DNA of 64,000 nucleotides, taken from the NCBI GenBank assembly GCA_036559465.1, contig DATBTC010000017.1:6447-70446 (forward strand), written 5' to 3'. A program made the translations under genes and the position numbers. Below, in pieces: positions 35,818-43,573 of the stretch. Each line of letters begins with the position of its first letter. Within the stretch, counting starts at the first letter, position 1. The notes beneath the pieces were generated by a model, which was not told where the DNA came from, searched no databases, and saw only the letters and a list, made by a program, of their open reading frames with translations. The stretch comes from JAHFPN01 sp036559465. GTDB taxonomy: Bacteria; Pseudomonadota; Alphaproteobacteria; Rhizobiales; Xanthobacteraceae.

Positions 35818-36273
35818 ATGAAGATCGGACTAGCACTAGTGGCCGCATTCGCCTTGGCGTTCGCGTCTATGCCAGCGGACGCCGCCAGCAAGCGGGAAAT
35901 GGAACGCAACAAGAAGAACGTGCTCGCGTTCTACGACGCGGCCCTCAATAAGAAGGACTTCGAGGCGGCGAAGAAATATTTCGGGGCCGGATACAAGCAG
36001 CACAACCCGGTCGCGGCCGACGGGCCCGAGGGCCTGAAGGGCTTTATCGCATTCCTGAAGGACAAGTTTCCGAACAACAAGAGCGAGTTCAAGCGTGTGT
36101 TCGCCGACGGCGACTACGTCATCGTGCACGTGCACGCGATGCGCGAGCCGAGCACTCGCGGCTTTGCGATTATCGACATTTTCCGGCTCGACCGGAAGGG
36201 CGGGATCGTCGAGCATTGGGACGTGGTGCAGCCGATCCCGGAAAAGGCCGCCAACGAAAACGGAATGTTCTGA
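35818..36273 (+). CDS. SnoaL-like / NTF2-fold secreted protein
   Basis: A 151-aa protein with an N-terminal signal peptide (hydrophobic LALVAAFALAFASMPADA, cleavage near AA). The mature part matches the SnoaL-like branch of the NTF2 superfamily: NVLAFYDAALNKKDFEAAKKYFG, YKQHNPVAADGPEGL and GIVEHWDVVQPIP. These small cone-fold proteins can be isomerases, hydrolases or binding proteins; many in this subgroup have no known activity. It has a strong GGGAGGAA site and sits 16 nt before a Tat-exported dioxygenase-like gene, so both products probably work in the periplasm. Confidence 0.83.
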   Translation: MKIGLALVAAFALAFASMPADAASKREMERNKKNVLAFYDAALNKKDFEAAKKYFGAGYKQHNPVAADGPEGLKGFIAFLKDKFPNNKSEFKRVFADGDYVIVHVHAMREPSTRGFAIIDIFRLDRKGGIVEHWDVVQPIPEKAANENGMF

Positions 36274-36289
36274 GCGGAAAGTACAAACG

Positions 36290-36889
36290 ATGCGCGGTGA
36301 AAAACTCCTGCGGCCGAGCCGGCGCGATCTGTTGCGCGCCGGCGCGGCGGCGAGCGTAGGGCTCGGTCTCGGCCCGGCGTTCGCGCAGGAGCTTCCGCCG
36401 ACGCCTGAATGCGTCTCCAGCCAAGCCGAGACTGCACGCCAGACCGAAGGCCCATTCTTCAAGCGCCGTTCGCCGGAGCGCAGCCTGCTGCGCGAGCCCG
36501 GTATGGCGGGCCGGCTCGTGGACCTTACGGGCTTTGTGTTGACGCGCTCGTGCCGGCCGTTGCCGCGCACGATCGTCGATCTGTGGCAGGCGGACGAGAA
36601 GGGCGTCTATGACAATTCGGGCTTCCGCCTGCGCGGGCACCAGTTCACCGACGCGGAGGGGCGCTATCTGTTCCGCACCATCGTGCCCGCGTCTTACGAT
36701 TTCCGTACCGCCCATTTCCACGTGAAGGTGGCCGTGCGCGAACGGCCGGTGCTGACGACGCAACTCTATTTTCCCGACGAGCCAAAGAACCTGCGCGATC
36801 CGCTGTTCCGCCCGGAGCTGCTGATGCGGGTCGCTCGCGTCGGCGACCTGATACGCGCGCGCTTCGATTTCGTGCTGGATATGAGCTGA
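36290..36889 (+). CDS. Intradiol ring-cleavage dioxygenase-like protein with Tat signal
   Basis: A 199-aa protein starting with a twin-arginine signal (SRRDLLRAG at 10-18, hydrophobic stretch, AFAQ cleavage site). The mature part resembles the intradiol dioxygenase catalytic core. It has IVDLWQADEKGVYDNSGF, GRYLFRTIVPASY and AHFHVKV. The four usual iron(III) ligands can be matched to Tyr107, Tyr136, His142 and His144. The protein is shorter than cytoplasmic catechol or protocatechuate dioxygenases because the N-terminal helical domain is missing. Tat export fits folding with iron before secretion. Substrate unknown. Confidence 0.82.
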   Translation: MRGEKLLRPSRRDLLRAGAAASVGLGLGPAFAQELPPTPECVSSQAETARQTEGPFFKRRSPERSLLREPGMAGRLVDLTGFVLTRSCRPLPRTIVDLWQADEKGVYDNSGFRLRGHQFTDAEGRYLFRTIVPASYDFRTAHFHVKVAVRERPVLTTQLYFPDEPKNLRDPLFRPELLMRVARVGDLIRARFDFVLDMS

Positions 36890-36939
36890 CCGGCTCGGCT
36901 AATGCTGGTCGGGGCAATGTGCAGGCGGGGGCGAGTTCA

Positions 36940-37446
36940 ATGACCGAGCAGAGAGTTCCGGAAAAGGTATTTCCGGTTTCCTGGGACCAGTTCCATCGCG
37001 ATGCCCGCGCGCTTGCCTGGCGGCTCGCAGAATCCGGGCCGTTCTCGGCCGTGGTCTGCATCACGCGCGGCGGCTTGGTGCCCGCGGGCATCGTCGCGCG
37101 CGAGCTCGACATTCGCATCATCGAAACCGTGTGCGTGTCGAGCTATCACGACTACAGGAACCAGGGTCCTCTCAAGGTGCTCAAGAGCGTGGCCAAGGAA
37201 GTGGCAGCGCTCGGCGGCGGCGACGGCAAGGGCGTGCTGATCGTCGACGATCTGGTGGACACCGGACGGACCGCGAAAGTCGTGCGCGAGATTTTGCCCA
37301 AGGCGCACTTCGCCACCGTCTACGCCAAGCCCATGGGCCGGCCGCTTGTCGACACCTTCATCACTGAAGTGTCGCAGGACACCTGGATTTATTTTCCGTG
37401 GGACACCGGGCTCGCCTTCGTGCCGCCGATCCGCGGCGTGGAATAG
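36940..37446 (+). CDS. gpt: Xanthine phosphoribosyltransferase
   Basis: A 168-aa purine salvage enzyme that makes XMP/GMP from xanthine or guanine and PRPP. The PRPP-binding motif VLIVDDLVDTGRTAK is clear near residue 102. The N-terminal CITRGGLVPAGIVARELDIRIIETVC and the C-terminal FPWDTGLAFVPPI also match Gpt. The ATG at 36940 fits the family start MTEQRVPEKVFPVSWDQ better than an in-frame start 21 nt upstream. It is a cytoplasmic housekeeping gene with no clear operon partner. Confidence 0.9.
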   Translation: MTEQRVPEKVFPVSWDQFHRDARALAWRLAESGPFSAVVCITRGGLVPAGIVARELDIRIIETVCVSSYHDYRNQGPLKVLKSVAKEVAALGGGDGKGVLIVDDLVDTGRTAKVVREILPKAHFATVYAKPMGRPLVDTFITEVSQDTWIYFPWDTGLAFVPPIRGVE

Positions 37447-37458
37447 CGCAGCCTCGCA

Positions 37459-37734
37459 TCAGGAGGCGAACTCGACGCCGATCCGGTTATTGTAGCGCCA
37501 GCGCAGATTGCAGAAGTGCTTGCTGCCGTCGGCGAAGATCAGGTCGAATACCGCCGGTACGTCGAGCGTGTTGGCAACTTCGATGCAGGCGCCGTGTTTG
37601 GTCATATTGCGCACGACGCAATCGAATACCGAGAAGTGGTTGTTGAAGACGATTTTCCCAGCCTTCAACGTACGCAGACGCGGCTCGACGCGGCGGTTGG
37701 GAGCAGGCATCTCTTGTGCAGTCGAGCCGGGCAT
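37459..37734 (-). CDS. PilZ domain-containing protein (small)
   Basis: A 91-aa stand-alone PilZ-like protein. The N-terminal RRVEPRLRTLKAGKIVF resembles the RxxxR c-di-GMP-binding box, and CVVRNMTKHGACIEV resembles the second D/NxSxxG box, here degenerate as NMTKHGA. The C-terminus RWRYNNRIGVEFAS is the usual closing strand. Because the second box lacks the Asp and Ser, c-di-GMP binding is uncertain. It is convergent with gpt (12-nt gap). Confidence 0.75.
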   Translation of the reverse strand: MPGSTAQEMPAPNRRVEPRLRTLKAGKIVFNNHFSVFDCVVRNMTKHGACIEVANTLDVPAVFDLIFADGSKHFCNLRWRYNNRIGVEFAS

Positions 37735-37900
37735 GACGATTCGGATTCTTTCGCTGTTCTACGTGGGGGGAAGATGCACGATTCAAAATCGAAGCGAATT
37801 TCATTCCGATGCTACGCTTAATACATATCGATTCGTTAACCGCCCGAAAGCGGGCGATCCGGCGAACCCGGCCGCTTCGGTGTTTACCGAAAGGATCGGT

Positions 37901-40255
37901 TCACCTTTCCAGGCGCATCCGCCGCAGCCGCAGCGCGTTGGCGATCACGCTGACCGAGGAGGCTGCCATGGCCGCCGCGGCGACGATGGGCGAGAGCAGA
38001 ATCCCAAAGAAGGGATAGAGCAGGCCGGCCGCGACCGGCACGCCGGCGGCGTTATAGATGAAGGCGAAGAAAAGGTTCTGCCGGATATTTCGCATGGTTG
38101 CGGCCGAAAGCCGGCGCGCGCGCACGATGCCGAGCAGATCGCCCCGCAAGAGCGTGATGCCCGCGCTCTCCATCGCCACGTCGGTGCCGGTGCCCATGGC
38201 GATGCCGACATCGGCGGCGGCCAGCGCCGGCGCATCGTTCACGCCGTCGCCGGCCATGGCCACGATGCGGCCTTCGGCGCGCAGGCGCTCGACGATTTGG
38301 CTCTTCGCTTCGGGCAGTACCTCGGCCTCGACCTCTGCGATGCCGAGCCGCCGCGCCACGGCTTCGGCAGTGGCGCGATTATCGCCGGTGAGCATGACGA
38401 TGCGGATGTCCTCGAGCGTGAGGGCGGCGAGCGCCGCGGCCGTCGTGGCCTTCACCGGGTCGGCGATGGCGAGCAGACCCGCAAGCTTGCCGTCGACCGC
38501 GATGAAGATAGCCGTCGCGCCTTCGGCGCGTTGACGCGCCGCTTCGGATTCGAGCATGTCGCTCATGGCGCCCAGCTCGGCGAGGTAGCGCGCGTTGCCG
38601 AGCGCGACTTTCTTGCCCTCGACACGGCCGATCGCGCCCTTGCCGGGCGGCGAATCGAATTCGGTCGCGTCCGCGAATTTTATTCCGCGCTCGTTCGCCG
38701 CCGCGACGATCGCGCTGGCCAGCGGATGCTCGCTCATGCGCTCGACGCTCGCCGCAAGGCGAAGCAATTCGTCGGCCTCGAAGCCCGGAGCGGGAACGAT
38801 CACGGTTACTTTGGGCTTGCCTTCGGTCAGTGTCCCGGTCTTGTCGATCACCAGCGTATCGACACTTTCCATGCGCTCGAGCGCGGCCGCATTCTTGATC
38901 AATACGCCCATCTCGGCGCCCTTGCCGATGCCGACCATGATCGACATGGGCGTCGCCAGCCCGAGCGCGCAGGGGCAGGCGATGATGAGCACCGTGACGG
39001 CTGCAATGAGACCGAAGCCGAAGCGCGGCTCGGGTCCGAAGGTGGCCCAGGCGGCGAAGGCGAGCAGCGCCACCGCGATCACCATCGGGACGAACCAGGC
39101 GGAGACCTTGTCGGCGAGACGCTGGATCGGCGCCGCGCTGCGCTGGGCCTCGGCCACCAGCCGCACGATCTGCGCCAGCAGCGTGTCGCTGCCGACCTTT
39201 TCGGCGCGCATGATGAAGCCGCCGGTGGTGTTCAGCGTGCTGCCGATCAGCTTCGCGCCCGGCTCCTTGGTCAGCGGCATGGATTCGCCGGTGACCATGG
39301 ACTCGTCGATGCTTGAACGCCCCTCCACGAGAACGCCGTCGACTGGTACCTTCTCGCCCGGTCGCACGCGCAGACGGTCGCCGACGGCGACCACGGCCAG
39401 GGAAACTTCTTCTTCGCCGCCGTCGGACTTGATCCGGCGCGCGGTTTTTGGTGCGAGGTCGAGCAGCGCGCGGATCGCGCCTGAAGTGTGCTCGCGCGCG
39501 GTGAGCTCGAGCACCTGCCCGAGCAACACTAAGACTGTAATGACTGCGGCGGCTTCGAAATAGACCGCGACCGCGCCGTGATGGTCGCGGAAGGCGGCCG
39601 GGAATATGCCGGGGTAGAATGTGGCCACGACGCTAAAGGCCCAGGCGATGCCGGTGCCGAGCGCGATCAGCGTGAACATGTTGAGGTTGCGCGTGAGCAG
39701 CGATTGCCAGCCGCGCACGAAGAACGGCCAGCCGGCCCACAGCACGACCGGCGTTGCGATGGCGAACTGCACGTAGTTGGAGTTCTGCATCGATAGAAAT
39801 TCGAGCCCGAAAATGTGGTTGCCCATTTCCAGGGCGACCACCGGCACAGTCAGCGCGAGCCCGACCCAGAAGCGGCGGCGCATGTCGAGGAGTTCAGGGT
39901 TCGGGCCGGTTTCGCCCGTCGCGATCAGTGGCTCGAGCGCCATGCCGCAGATCGGGCAGGCGCCGGGGCCGACCTGTCGGATCTGCGGGTGCATCGGGCA
40001 GGTGTAGATCGTGCCCTCAGGCACGGCTGCGGCCGGCGCGGCCTCGCCGAGATAGCGCTCCGGATCAGCGATGAACTTCTTGCGGCAGCCGGCGGAACAG
40101 AAATAATAGGTCCGGCCGGCATGCTCGGCGCGATGCTTGGCGGTATGCGGATCGACCTGCATGCCGCACACGGGGTCCGTCGCGAGGTTGGCCGCAGTGG
40201 GTGTTTGAGGCGCCGGGCCGTGATCGTGCGAAGCGTGTGCCATCGGATTTGCCAT
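37901..40255 (-). CDS. copA: Copper-translocating P-type ATPase with YHS domain
   Basis: P1B-type ATPase of 784 aa exporting Cu(I) from the cytoplasm. The N-terminus is His-rich (AHASHDHG) and is followed by a YHS-like domain (DPVCGMQVDP...YFCSAGCRKKF) and a metal-binding box (CPMHPQIRQVGPGACPICGM). There is no HMA domain. P-type motifs present are the TGES actuator loop, the CPC membrane motif in IIACPCALGLATP, DKTGTLTEGKP with the phosphorylated Asp, SEHPLASAI, MLTGDN and GDGVNDAPAL. Start is ATG 40255, with an alternative at 40243. It is divergent from csoR across a shared operator. Confidence 0.92.
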   Translation of the reverse strand: MANPMAHASHDHGPAPQTPTAANLATDPVCGMQVDPHTAKHRAEHAGRTYYFCSAGCRKKFIADPERYLGEAAPAAAVPEGTIYTCPMHPQIRQVGPGACPICGMALEPLIATGETGPNPELLDMRRRFWVGLALTVPVVALEMGNHIFGLEFLSMQNSNYVQFAIATPVVLWAGWPFFVRGWQSLLTRNLNMFTLIALGTGIAWAFSVVATFYPGIFPAAFRDHHGAVAVYFEAAAVITVLVLLGQVLELTAREHTSGAIRALLDLAPKTARRIKSDGGEEEVSLAVVAVGDRLRVRPGEKVPVDGVLVEGRSSIDESMVTGESMPLTKEPGAKLIGSTLNTTGGFIMRAEKVGSDTLLAQIVRLVAEAQRSAAPIQRLADKVSAWFVPMVIAVALLAFAAWATFGPEPRFGFGLIAAVTVLIIACPCALGLATPMSIMVGIGKGAEMGVLIKNAAALERMESVDTLVIDKTGTLTEGKPKVTVIVPAPGFEADELLRLAASVERMSEHPLASAIVAAANERGIKFADATEFDSPPGKGAIGRVEGKKVALGNARYLAELGAMSDMLESEAARQRAEGATAIFIAVDGKLAGLLAIADPVKATTAAALAALTLEDIRIVMLTGDNRATAEAVARRLGIAEVEAEVLPEAKSQIVERLRAEGRIVAMAGDGVNDAPALAAADVGIAMGTGTDVAMESAGITLLRGDLLGIVRARRLSAATMRNIRQNLFFAFIYNAAGVPVAAGLLYPFFGILLSPIVAAAAMAASSVSVIANALRLRRMRLER

Positions 40256-40277
40256 ATATACCCCCATGGGGTATATA
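40255..40277. promoter_or_regulatory. Inverted repeat between copA and csoR, probable CsoR operator
   Basis: Perfect 10-bp inverted repeat TATATACCCC / GGGGTATATA (40255-40264 and 40268-40277) with a 3-nt spacer CAT. GC-rich centre and AT-rich flanks are typical of CsoR/RcnR-type operators. It lies between the divergent copA and csoR starts and overlaps the first possible start codons of both, so CsoR binding would block both genes until Cu(I) is present. Confidence 0.78.
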
Positions 40278-40283
40278 GACCCC

Positions 40284-40559
40284 ATGCGCAAGGAAGCCAA
40301 GTCCTCAAGTCTGAAGCGGCTCGGCCGCATCGAGGGCCAGGTGCGCGGACTCGCGCGCATGGTCGAGGATGACCGCTATTGCATCGATATTGTGACGCAG
40401 ATTTCAGCGGTACGCGCCGCGCTGCGGCGGGTCGAGGAAGAGGTGCTCGCCGATCACATCGACCATTGTGTCGATCACGCGATCAAGAGCGGCGATCGGC
40501 GCGAGCAGCGGAAAAAAGTTGCGGAACTGATGGACGTGGTGCGAAGGGCCGAGCGCTAG
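40284..40559 (+). CDS. csoR: CsoR-family metal-sensitive transcriptional repressor
   Basis: A 91-aa helical DNA-binding repressor. The Cu(I) ligands fit the CsoR pattern Cys-(25)-His-(4)-Cys as Cys33, His58 and Cys62 (RYCIDIV and DHIDHCVDHA). The N-terminal RLGRIEGQVRGLARMVEDDRYC is the family signature. An in-frame ATG at 40266 would add six residues, but that codon is inside the inverted repeat, so 40284 is preferred with moderate certainty. It represses copA and its own promoter. It is convergent with the next MetE-like gene. Confidence 0.87.
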   Translation: MRKEAKSSSLKRLGRIEGQVRGLARMVEDDRYCIDIVTQISAVRAALRRVEEEVLADHIDHCVDHAIKSGDRREQRKKVAELMDVVRRAER

Positions 40560-41579
40560 TCAGCCCAGCCGCTTCCTCGCCAGCGCCGCACCTTTCGCCA
40601 GTGCTTCAAGCTTGGCAGTCGCAACTTCGCGCCGCATCGGCGCCATGCCGCAATTGGTGCAGGCGATGATGTTCTCCTTCGGCACGTATTTCGCCGCTTC
40701 GGCCAAGACGCCTGCGACTTCCTCTGGCGTCTCGATCGCGTCGCTGGCGACATCGATCGCGCCGACGAGAACATCCTTGCCTTTGAGCAGGCGGAGGAGC
40801 TCGATCGGCACATGCGAGTGGATGCACTCGACCGAAACCTGATCGATATTGCTCCTGGCCAATACCGGAAAAATCTCTTCGTACTGCCGCCATTTTTCGC
40901 CGAGCGTCGCCTTCCAGTCGATATTGGCCTTGATGCCGTAGCCGTAGCAGATATGCACGGCGCTGGTGCATTTCAGGCCCTGCGCCGCACGCTCGAGCGC
41001 CGCGATGCCCCACTCATTCACTTCGCCCATGTAGACATTGAAAGCCGGCTCATCGAACTGGATCACATCAATGCCGTCCGCTTCGAGCGCGCGCGCCTCT
41101 TCGTTCAAGAGCGCGGCGAAGGCCATGGCCATTTTCACGCGGTCGCCATAGTGGCGGTCGGCCACCGTATCGACGATGGTCATGGGGCCGGGGAGGGTGA
41201 ATTTCATTTTGCGCTTGGTGTGCGCGCGAGCGATGCGCGCCTCGGTCGCGTGCACGCGGCCCTTGAGGCGCAGCGCGCTCACCACCTGCGGCACCATGGC
41301 CTTGTAGCGGTCGGCGCGAATGCCGATCTCGATCTTGTGCTCGAAGTCGATGCCTTCGACGAATTCGACGAAGCCGTGGACGAAATGTTGGCGCGACTGT
41401 TCGCCGTCGGAGACGATGTCGATGCCGGCGTCTTCCTGCTCCTTGAGCGCCAGAATCGTCGCGTCGCGCTTGGCCTCGGCCAGTGCATCGCCCGAAAGCT
41501 GCCACGGTGCCCACAGGCGATTCGGCTCGGCTAACCAAGCGGGTTTCGGCAAGCTGCCGGCGACGGTGGTCGGAAACAT
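40560..41579 (-). CDS. Methionine synthase II-like protein (MetE C-terminal family)
   Basis: A 339-aa member of the cobalamin-independent methionine synthase superfamily, more distant from the pair at 26933-29159. It begins FPTTVAGSLPKPAWLAEPNRLW, a common start of stand-alone members. Zinc ligands appear as His and Cys in VHICYGYG and a later Cys in CTNCGMAP. Long upstream in-frame starts would run across the tRNA gene and are rejected. It lacks the folate half of MetE, so the methyl donor is unknown. It follows no dedicated partner. Confidence 0.84.
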   Translation of the reverse strand: MFPTTVAGSLPKPAWLAEPNRLWAPWQLSGDALAEAKRDATILALKEQEDAGIDIVSDGEQSRQHFVHGFVEFVEGIDFEHKIEIGIRADRYKAMVPQVVSALRLKGRVHATEARIARAHTKRKMKFTLPGPMTIVDTVADRHYGDRVKMAMAFAALLNEEARALEADGIDVIQFDEPAFNVYMGEVNEWGIAALERAAQGLKCTSAVHICYGYGIKANIDWKATLGEKWRQYEEIFPVLARSNIDQVSVECIHSHVPIELLRLLKGKDVLVGAIDVASDAIETPEEVAGVLAEAAKYVPKENIIACTNCGMAPMRREVATAKLEALAKGAALARKRLG

Positions 41580-41728
41580 CGGGGAGTTCTCGGCGGGCGG
41601 CGGATCATACATAGGTTCGGCCGTCAGCGGCATCGGGCGACGCAAGGGTGCCATGCACGAATCCGCCCGTTTGCCCACGCCAGTGGGCCATTTGAGCGGG
41701 GAGTACCGCGCGCGTATGGTCCGCCCGC

Positions 41729-41817
41729 GCCGACGTGGCGGAACTGGTAGACGCATGGGACTTAAAATCCCTCGGGGGGAAACCCCCTTGCAGGTTCGAC
41801 CCCTGCCGTCGGCACCA
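41729..41817 (+). tRNA. tRNA-Leu (anticodon TAA)
   Basis: An 89-nt leucine tRNA with a 7-bp acceptor stem GCCGACG (41729-41735) pairing with CGTCGGC (41807-41813) and an encoded CCA at 41815-41817. The anticodon loop CTTAAAA gives TAA. The long variable arm has a pairable GGGGG/CCCCC hairpin, and the T arm GGTTCGACCCC-like segment is present. It decodes UUA. It lies between the MetE-like gene and the DUF6494 gene. Confidence 0.95.
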
Positions 41818-41842
41818 AGGGTTTAGCGAAAAGGAAGCGGCA

Positions 41843-42049
41843 ATGAACGAAGACGCATTCAATACCAGCATCCGCAAGTTCCTGAAGCAGGTCGGTGTCA
41901 CCTCGCAGCGCGAGATCGAGCTGGCGGTGCGTGCGGCTTTGGCTTCCGGCAAGCTCAAGGGCAACGAAAAGCTGCCGGCCAAGATGGTGCTCACGATCGG
42001 GCCGATCGGCCTCACGCACGAGATCGTGGAAGAAATCGTGCTCGGCTAG
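41843..42049 (+). CDS. DUF6494 family protein
   Basis: A 68-aa protein with the sequence NEDAFNTSIRKFLKQVGVTSQREIE at the start and GPIGLTHEIVEEIVLG at the end, as in small DUF6494 proteins. AAGGAAG lies 8 nt upstream. It is probably a small helical cytoplasmic protein. The gene begins 26 nt after the tRNA-Leu and its stop overlaps the convergent FAD-monooxygenase gene by 4 nt. No function is known. Confidence 0.78.
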   Translation: MNEDAFNTSIRKFLKQVGVTSQREIELAVRAALASGKLKGNEKLPAKMVLTIGPIGLTHEIVEEIVLG

Positions 42050-43236
42050 CGCGGCGTGGATCCGGCATCGTAATCGTAGATCCACTCGTTGCGCTTGATC
42101 AGGCCTTCGCCGCCCATTGCGCGGAGCGCGACATCGCGGGCGAACGCCAACGGTCCGCTCAGGCGATAATAGAGTCCAGTGGAGCGCGCGGCAGTCTGCA
42201 GGCGCGCGGTGCGCGACGCGCGCTCGGTTTCATACGCGCGCAGCGCCGCGGGCGCATCGCTCGCGCCCTTCAAGTGACGGCCGAGCACGAGTGCGTCCTC
42301 GAGCGCGGCGGCGGCACCCTGCGCCATGAACGGAAGCATCGGATGCGCGGCATCGCCGAGCAGCGTCAGCGCGCCGCGGCCCCAGTTGGTGAGCGGCGGC
42401 AGATCGTGCAGCGCCCAGCGGCGGAATTCGCCGGCCGCCGACAGCACCGCGCGCGGCGCTGCGGCCCATTTCTCGAAGGCGGGAGCGAGCGACTTCGCGT
42501 CCGCCGTCGCGTTCCAATCCTCGCTCTGCCATTGGTCGGCGAAGATCGCGACCACGTTGATGCGCGCGCCGCCTGCGACCGGGTAATGCACGAGGTGCCC
42601 GCCCGGCCCTAGCCACAGTCGCACCGCAGGCTCGCTGAAGGGCGCTGGCACCTGCGAGGCCTGCAGCACCGCGCGCCAGGCGACGAGATTGTGAAAGACG
42701 GGCGTGGCATCCGGGTGCAGCCGCGCGCGGATGCCCGACCACAGCCCGTCGGCGGCAATGAGCGCGATCCCGCTGCGCTCGCTCCCCTTGCCGGGACGCA
42801 AGGAGTGCGCGGTGACGCCGCGCTTGTGCTCGGCGAAATCCGTGATCGTAGTGCCGAGCTCGAGCTCGATGTCCGGGTGATCGGCGGCGGCTAGATACAA
42901 TTCCTGCTGCAAGTCGGCGCGCGCGGCGAGCAACCAAGGCGCGCCGTCGCCGGACGCGGCAGCCAGCGGGGCTTCGACGATAACGGCGCCGGTCTTACCG
43001 TCGCAGACCTTCAGCGAGCGGGCCTCGACGGCGCGTTCGCGCAGCCGCTCTAGCACGCCGAGCGCGGCGAGCGCCCGCGTTGCGTTGGGGGAGAGCTGAA
43101 TACCGGCGCCGATCGTTTCGATCTTGTCGGCGCGCTCGCACAGGATGACGCGAAAGCCGGCCTTGGCCAGAACGAGCGCGGCGGCGAGCCCGCCAATGCC
43201 CGCACCCGCGACGATGACGGTACGCGAACGCGCCAC
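42046..43236 (-). CDS. FAD-dependent monooxygenase (salicylate hydroxylase-like)
   Basis: Class A flavoprotein monooxygenase of 396 aa. The N-terminal GXGXXG dinucleotide site is VIVAGAGIGGLAAAL, and the second FAD motif is LTLLGDAAHPMLPFMAQGAAAALEDA near residue 290. The DG motif around ALIAADGLWSGIR near residue 165 also fits. It resembles salicylate 1-hydroxylase or 6-hydroxynicotinate-type enzymes. The aromatic substrate is not assignable. It is followed by a CHCC zinc-finger gene upstream on the same strand, 3 nt away. Confidence 0.87.
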   Translation of the reverse strand: MARSRTVIVAGAGIGGLAAALVLAKAGFRVILCERADKIETIGAGIQLSPNATRALAALGVLERLRERAVEARSLKVCDGKTGAVIVEAPLAAASGDGAPWLLAARADLQQELYLAAADHPDIELELGTTITDFAEHKRGVTAHSLRPGKGSERSGIALIAADGLWSGIRARLHPDATPVFHNLVAWRAVLQASQVPAPFSEPAVRLWLGPGGHLVHYPVAGGARINVVAIFADQWQSEDWNATADAKSLAPAFEKWAAAPRAVLSAAGEFRRWALHDLPPLTNWGRGALTLLGDAAHPMLPFMAQGAAAALEDALVLGRHLKGASDAPAALRAYETERASRTARLQTAARSTGLYYRLSGPLAFARDVALRAMGGEGLIKRNEWIYDYDAGSTPR

Positions 43237-43239
43237 GGC

Positions 43240-43485
43240 TCAGGCCGCGGCCCGTTCCAGCGCGCACTCGGGCGGCCGTGCCTTATCGGGCGCGAGCGCC
43301 GGATCATGGCGATAGAGCGTCGAGCAATAGGGGCAGACGATCTCGTCGGCCTCGCCCATGTCGAGATAGACGTGCGGATGGTCGTGCGGCGGCAGGGCGC
43401 CGATGCATTTGAACTCGCGAGCGCCGATCTGGACAACTGGGACGCCGATATCGTTGTGGAAATGGGGAATGACGGGATCGGCCAT
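43240..43485 (-). CDS. Zinc-finger domain protein (CHCC type)
   Basis: An 81-aa protein of the CHCC zinc-finger family (related to NDUFS6). The likely zinc ligands are Cys27, His36, Cys51 and Cys54: FKCIGALPPHDHPHVYLDMG and EIVCPYCSTLYRHDP. These proteins are widespread in alphaproteobacteria near respiratory or FAD genes, and a link to complex I assembly is suggested for the family. The ATG at 43485 has the family start MADPVIPHFHNDIGVPVV. It is 3 nt upstream of the monooxygenase gene and divergent from a hydrolase. Confidence 0.88.
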   Translation of the reverse strand: MADPVIPHFHNDIGVPVVQIGAREFKCIGALPPHDHPHVYLDMGEADEIVCPYCSTLYRHDPALAPDKARPPECALERAAA

Positions 43486-43573
43486 GGGCACTTCCGCTCT
43501 GCTTGCTGTTTCGCGCGGACCATAGCCATATCGCCGTCCGTGCGAAAGCGGGACAATAGAGGGAGAAGCCGCC

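Noticed and set aside
40580..41756. Longer start for the MetE-like protein through the tRNA
   Set aside because: The added 59 residues cross the tRNA-Leu gene and do not resemble the family.
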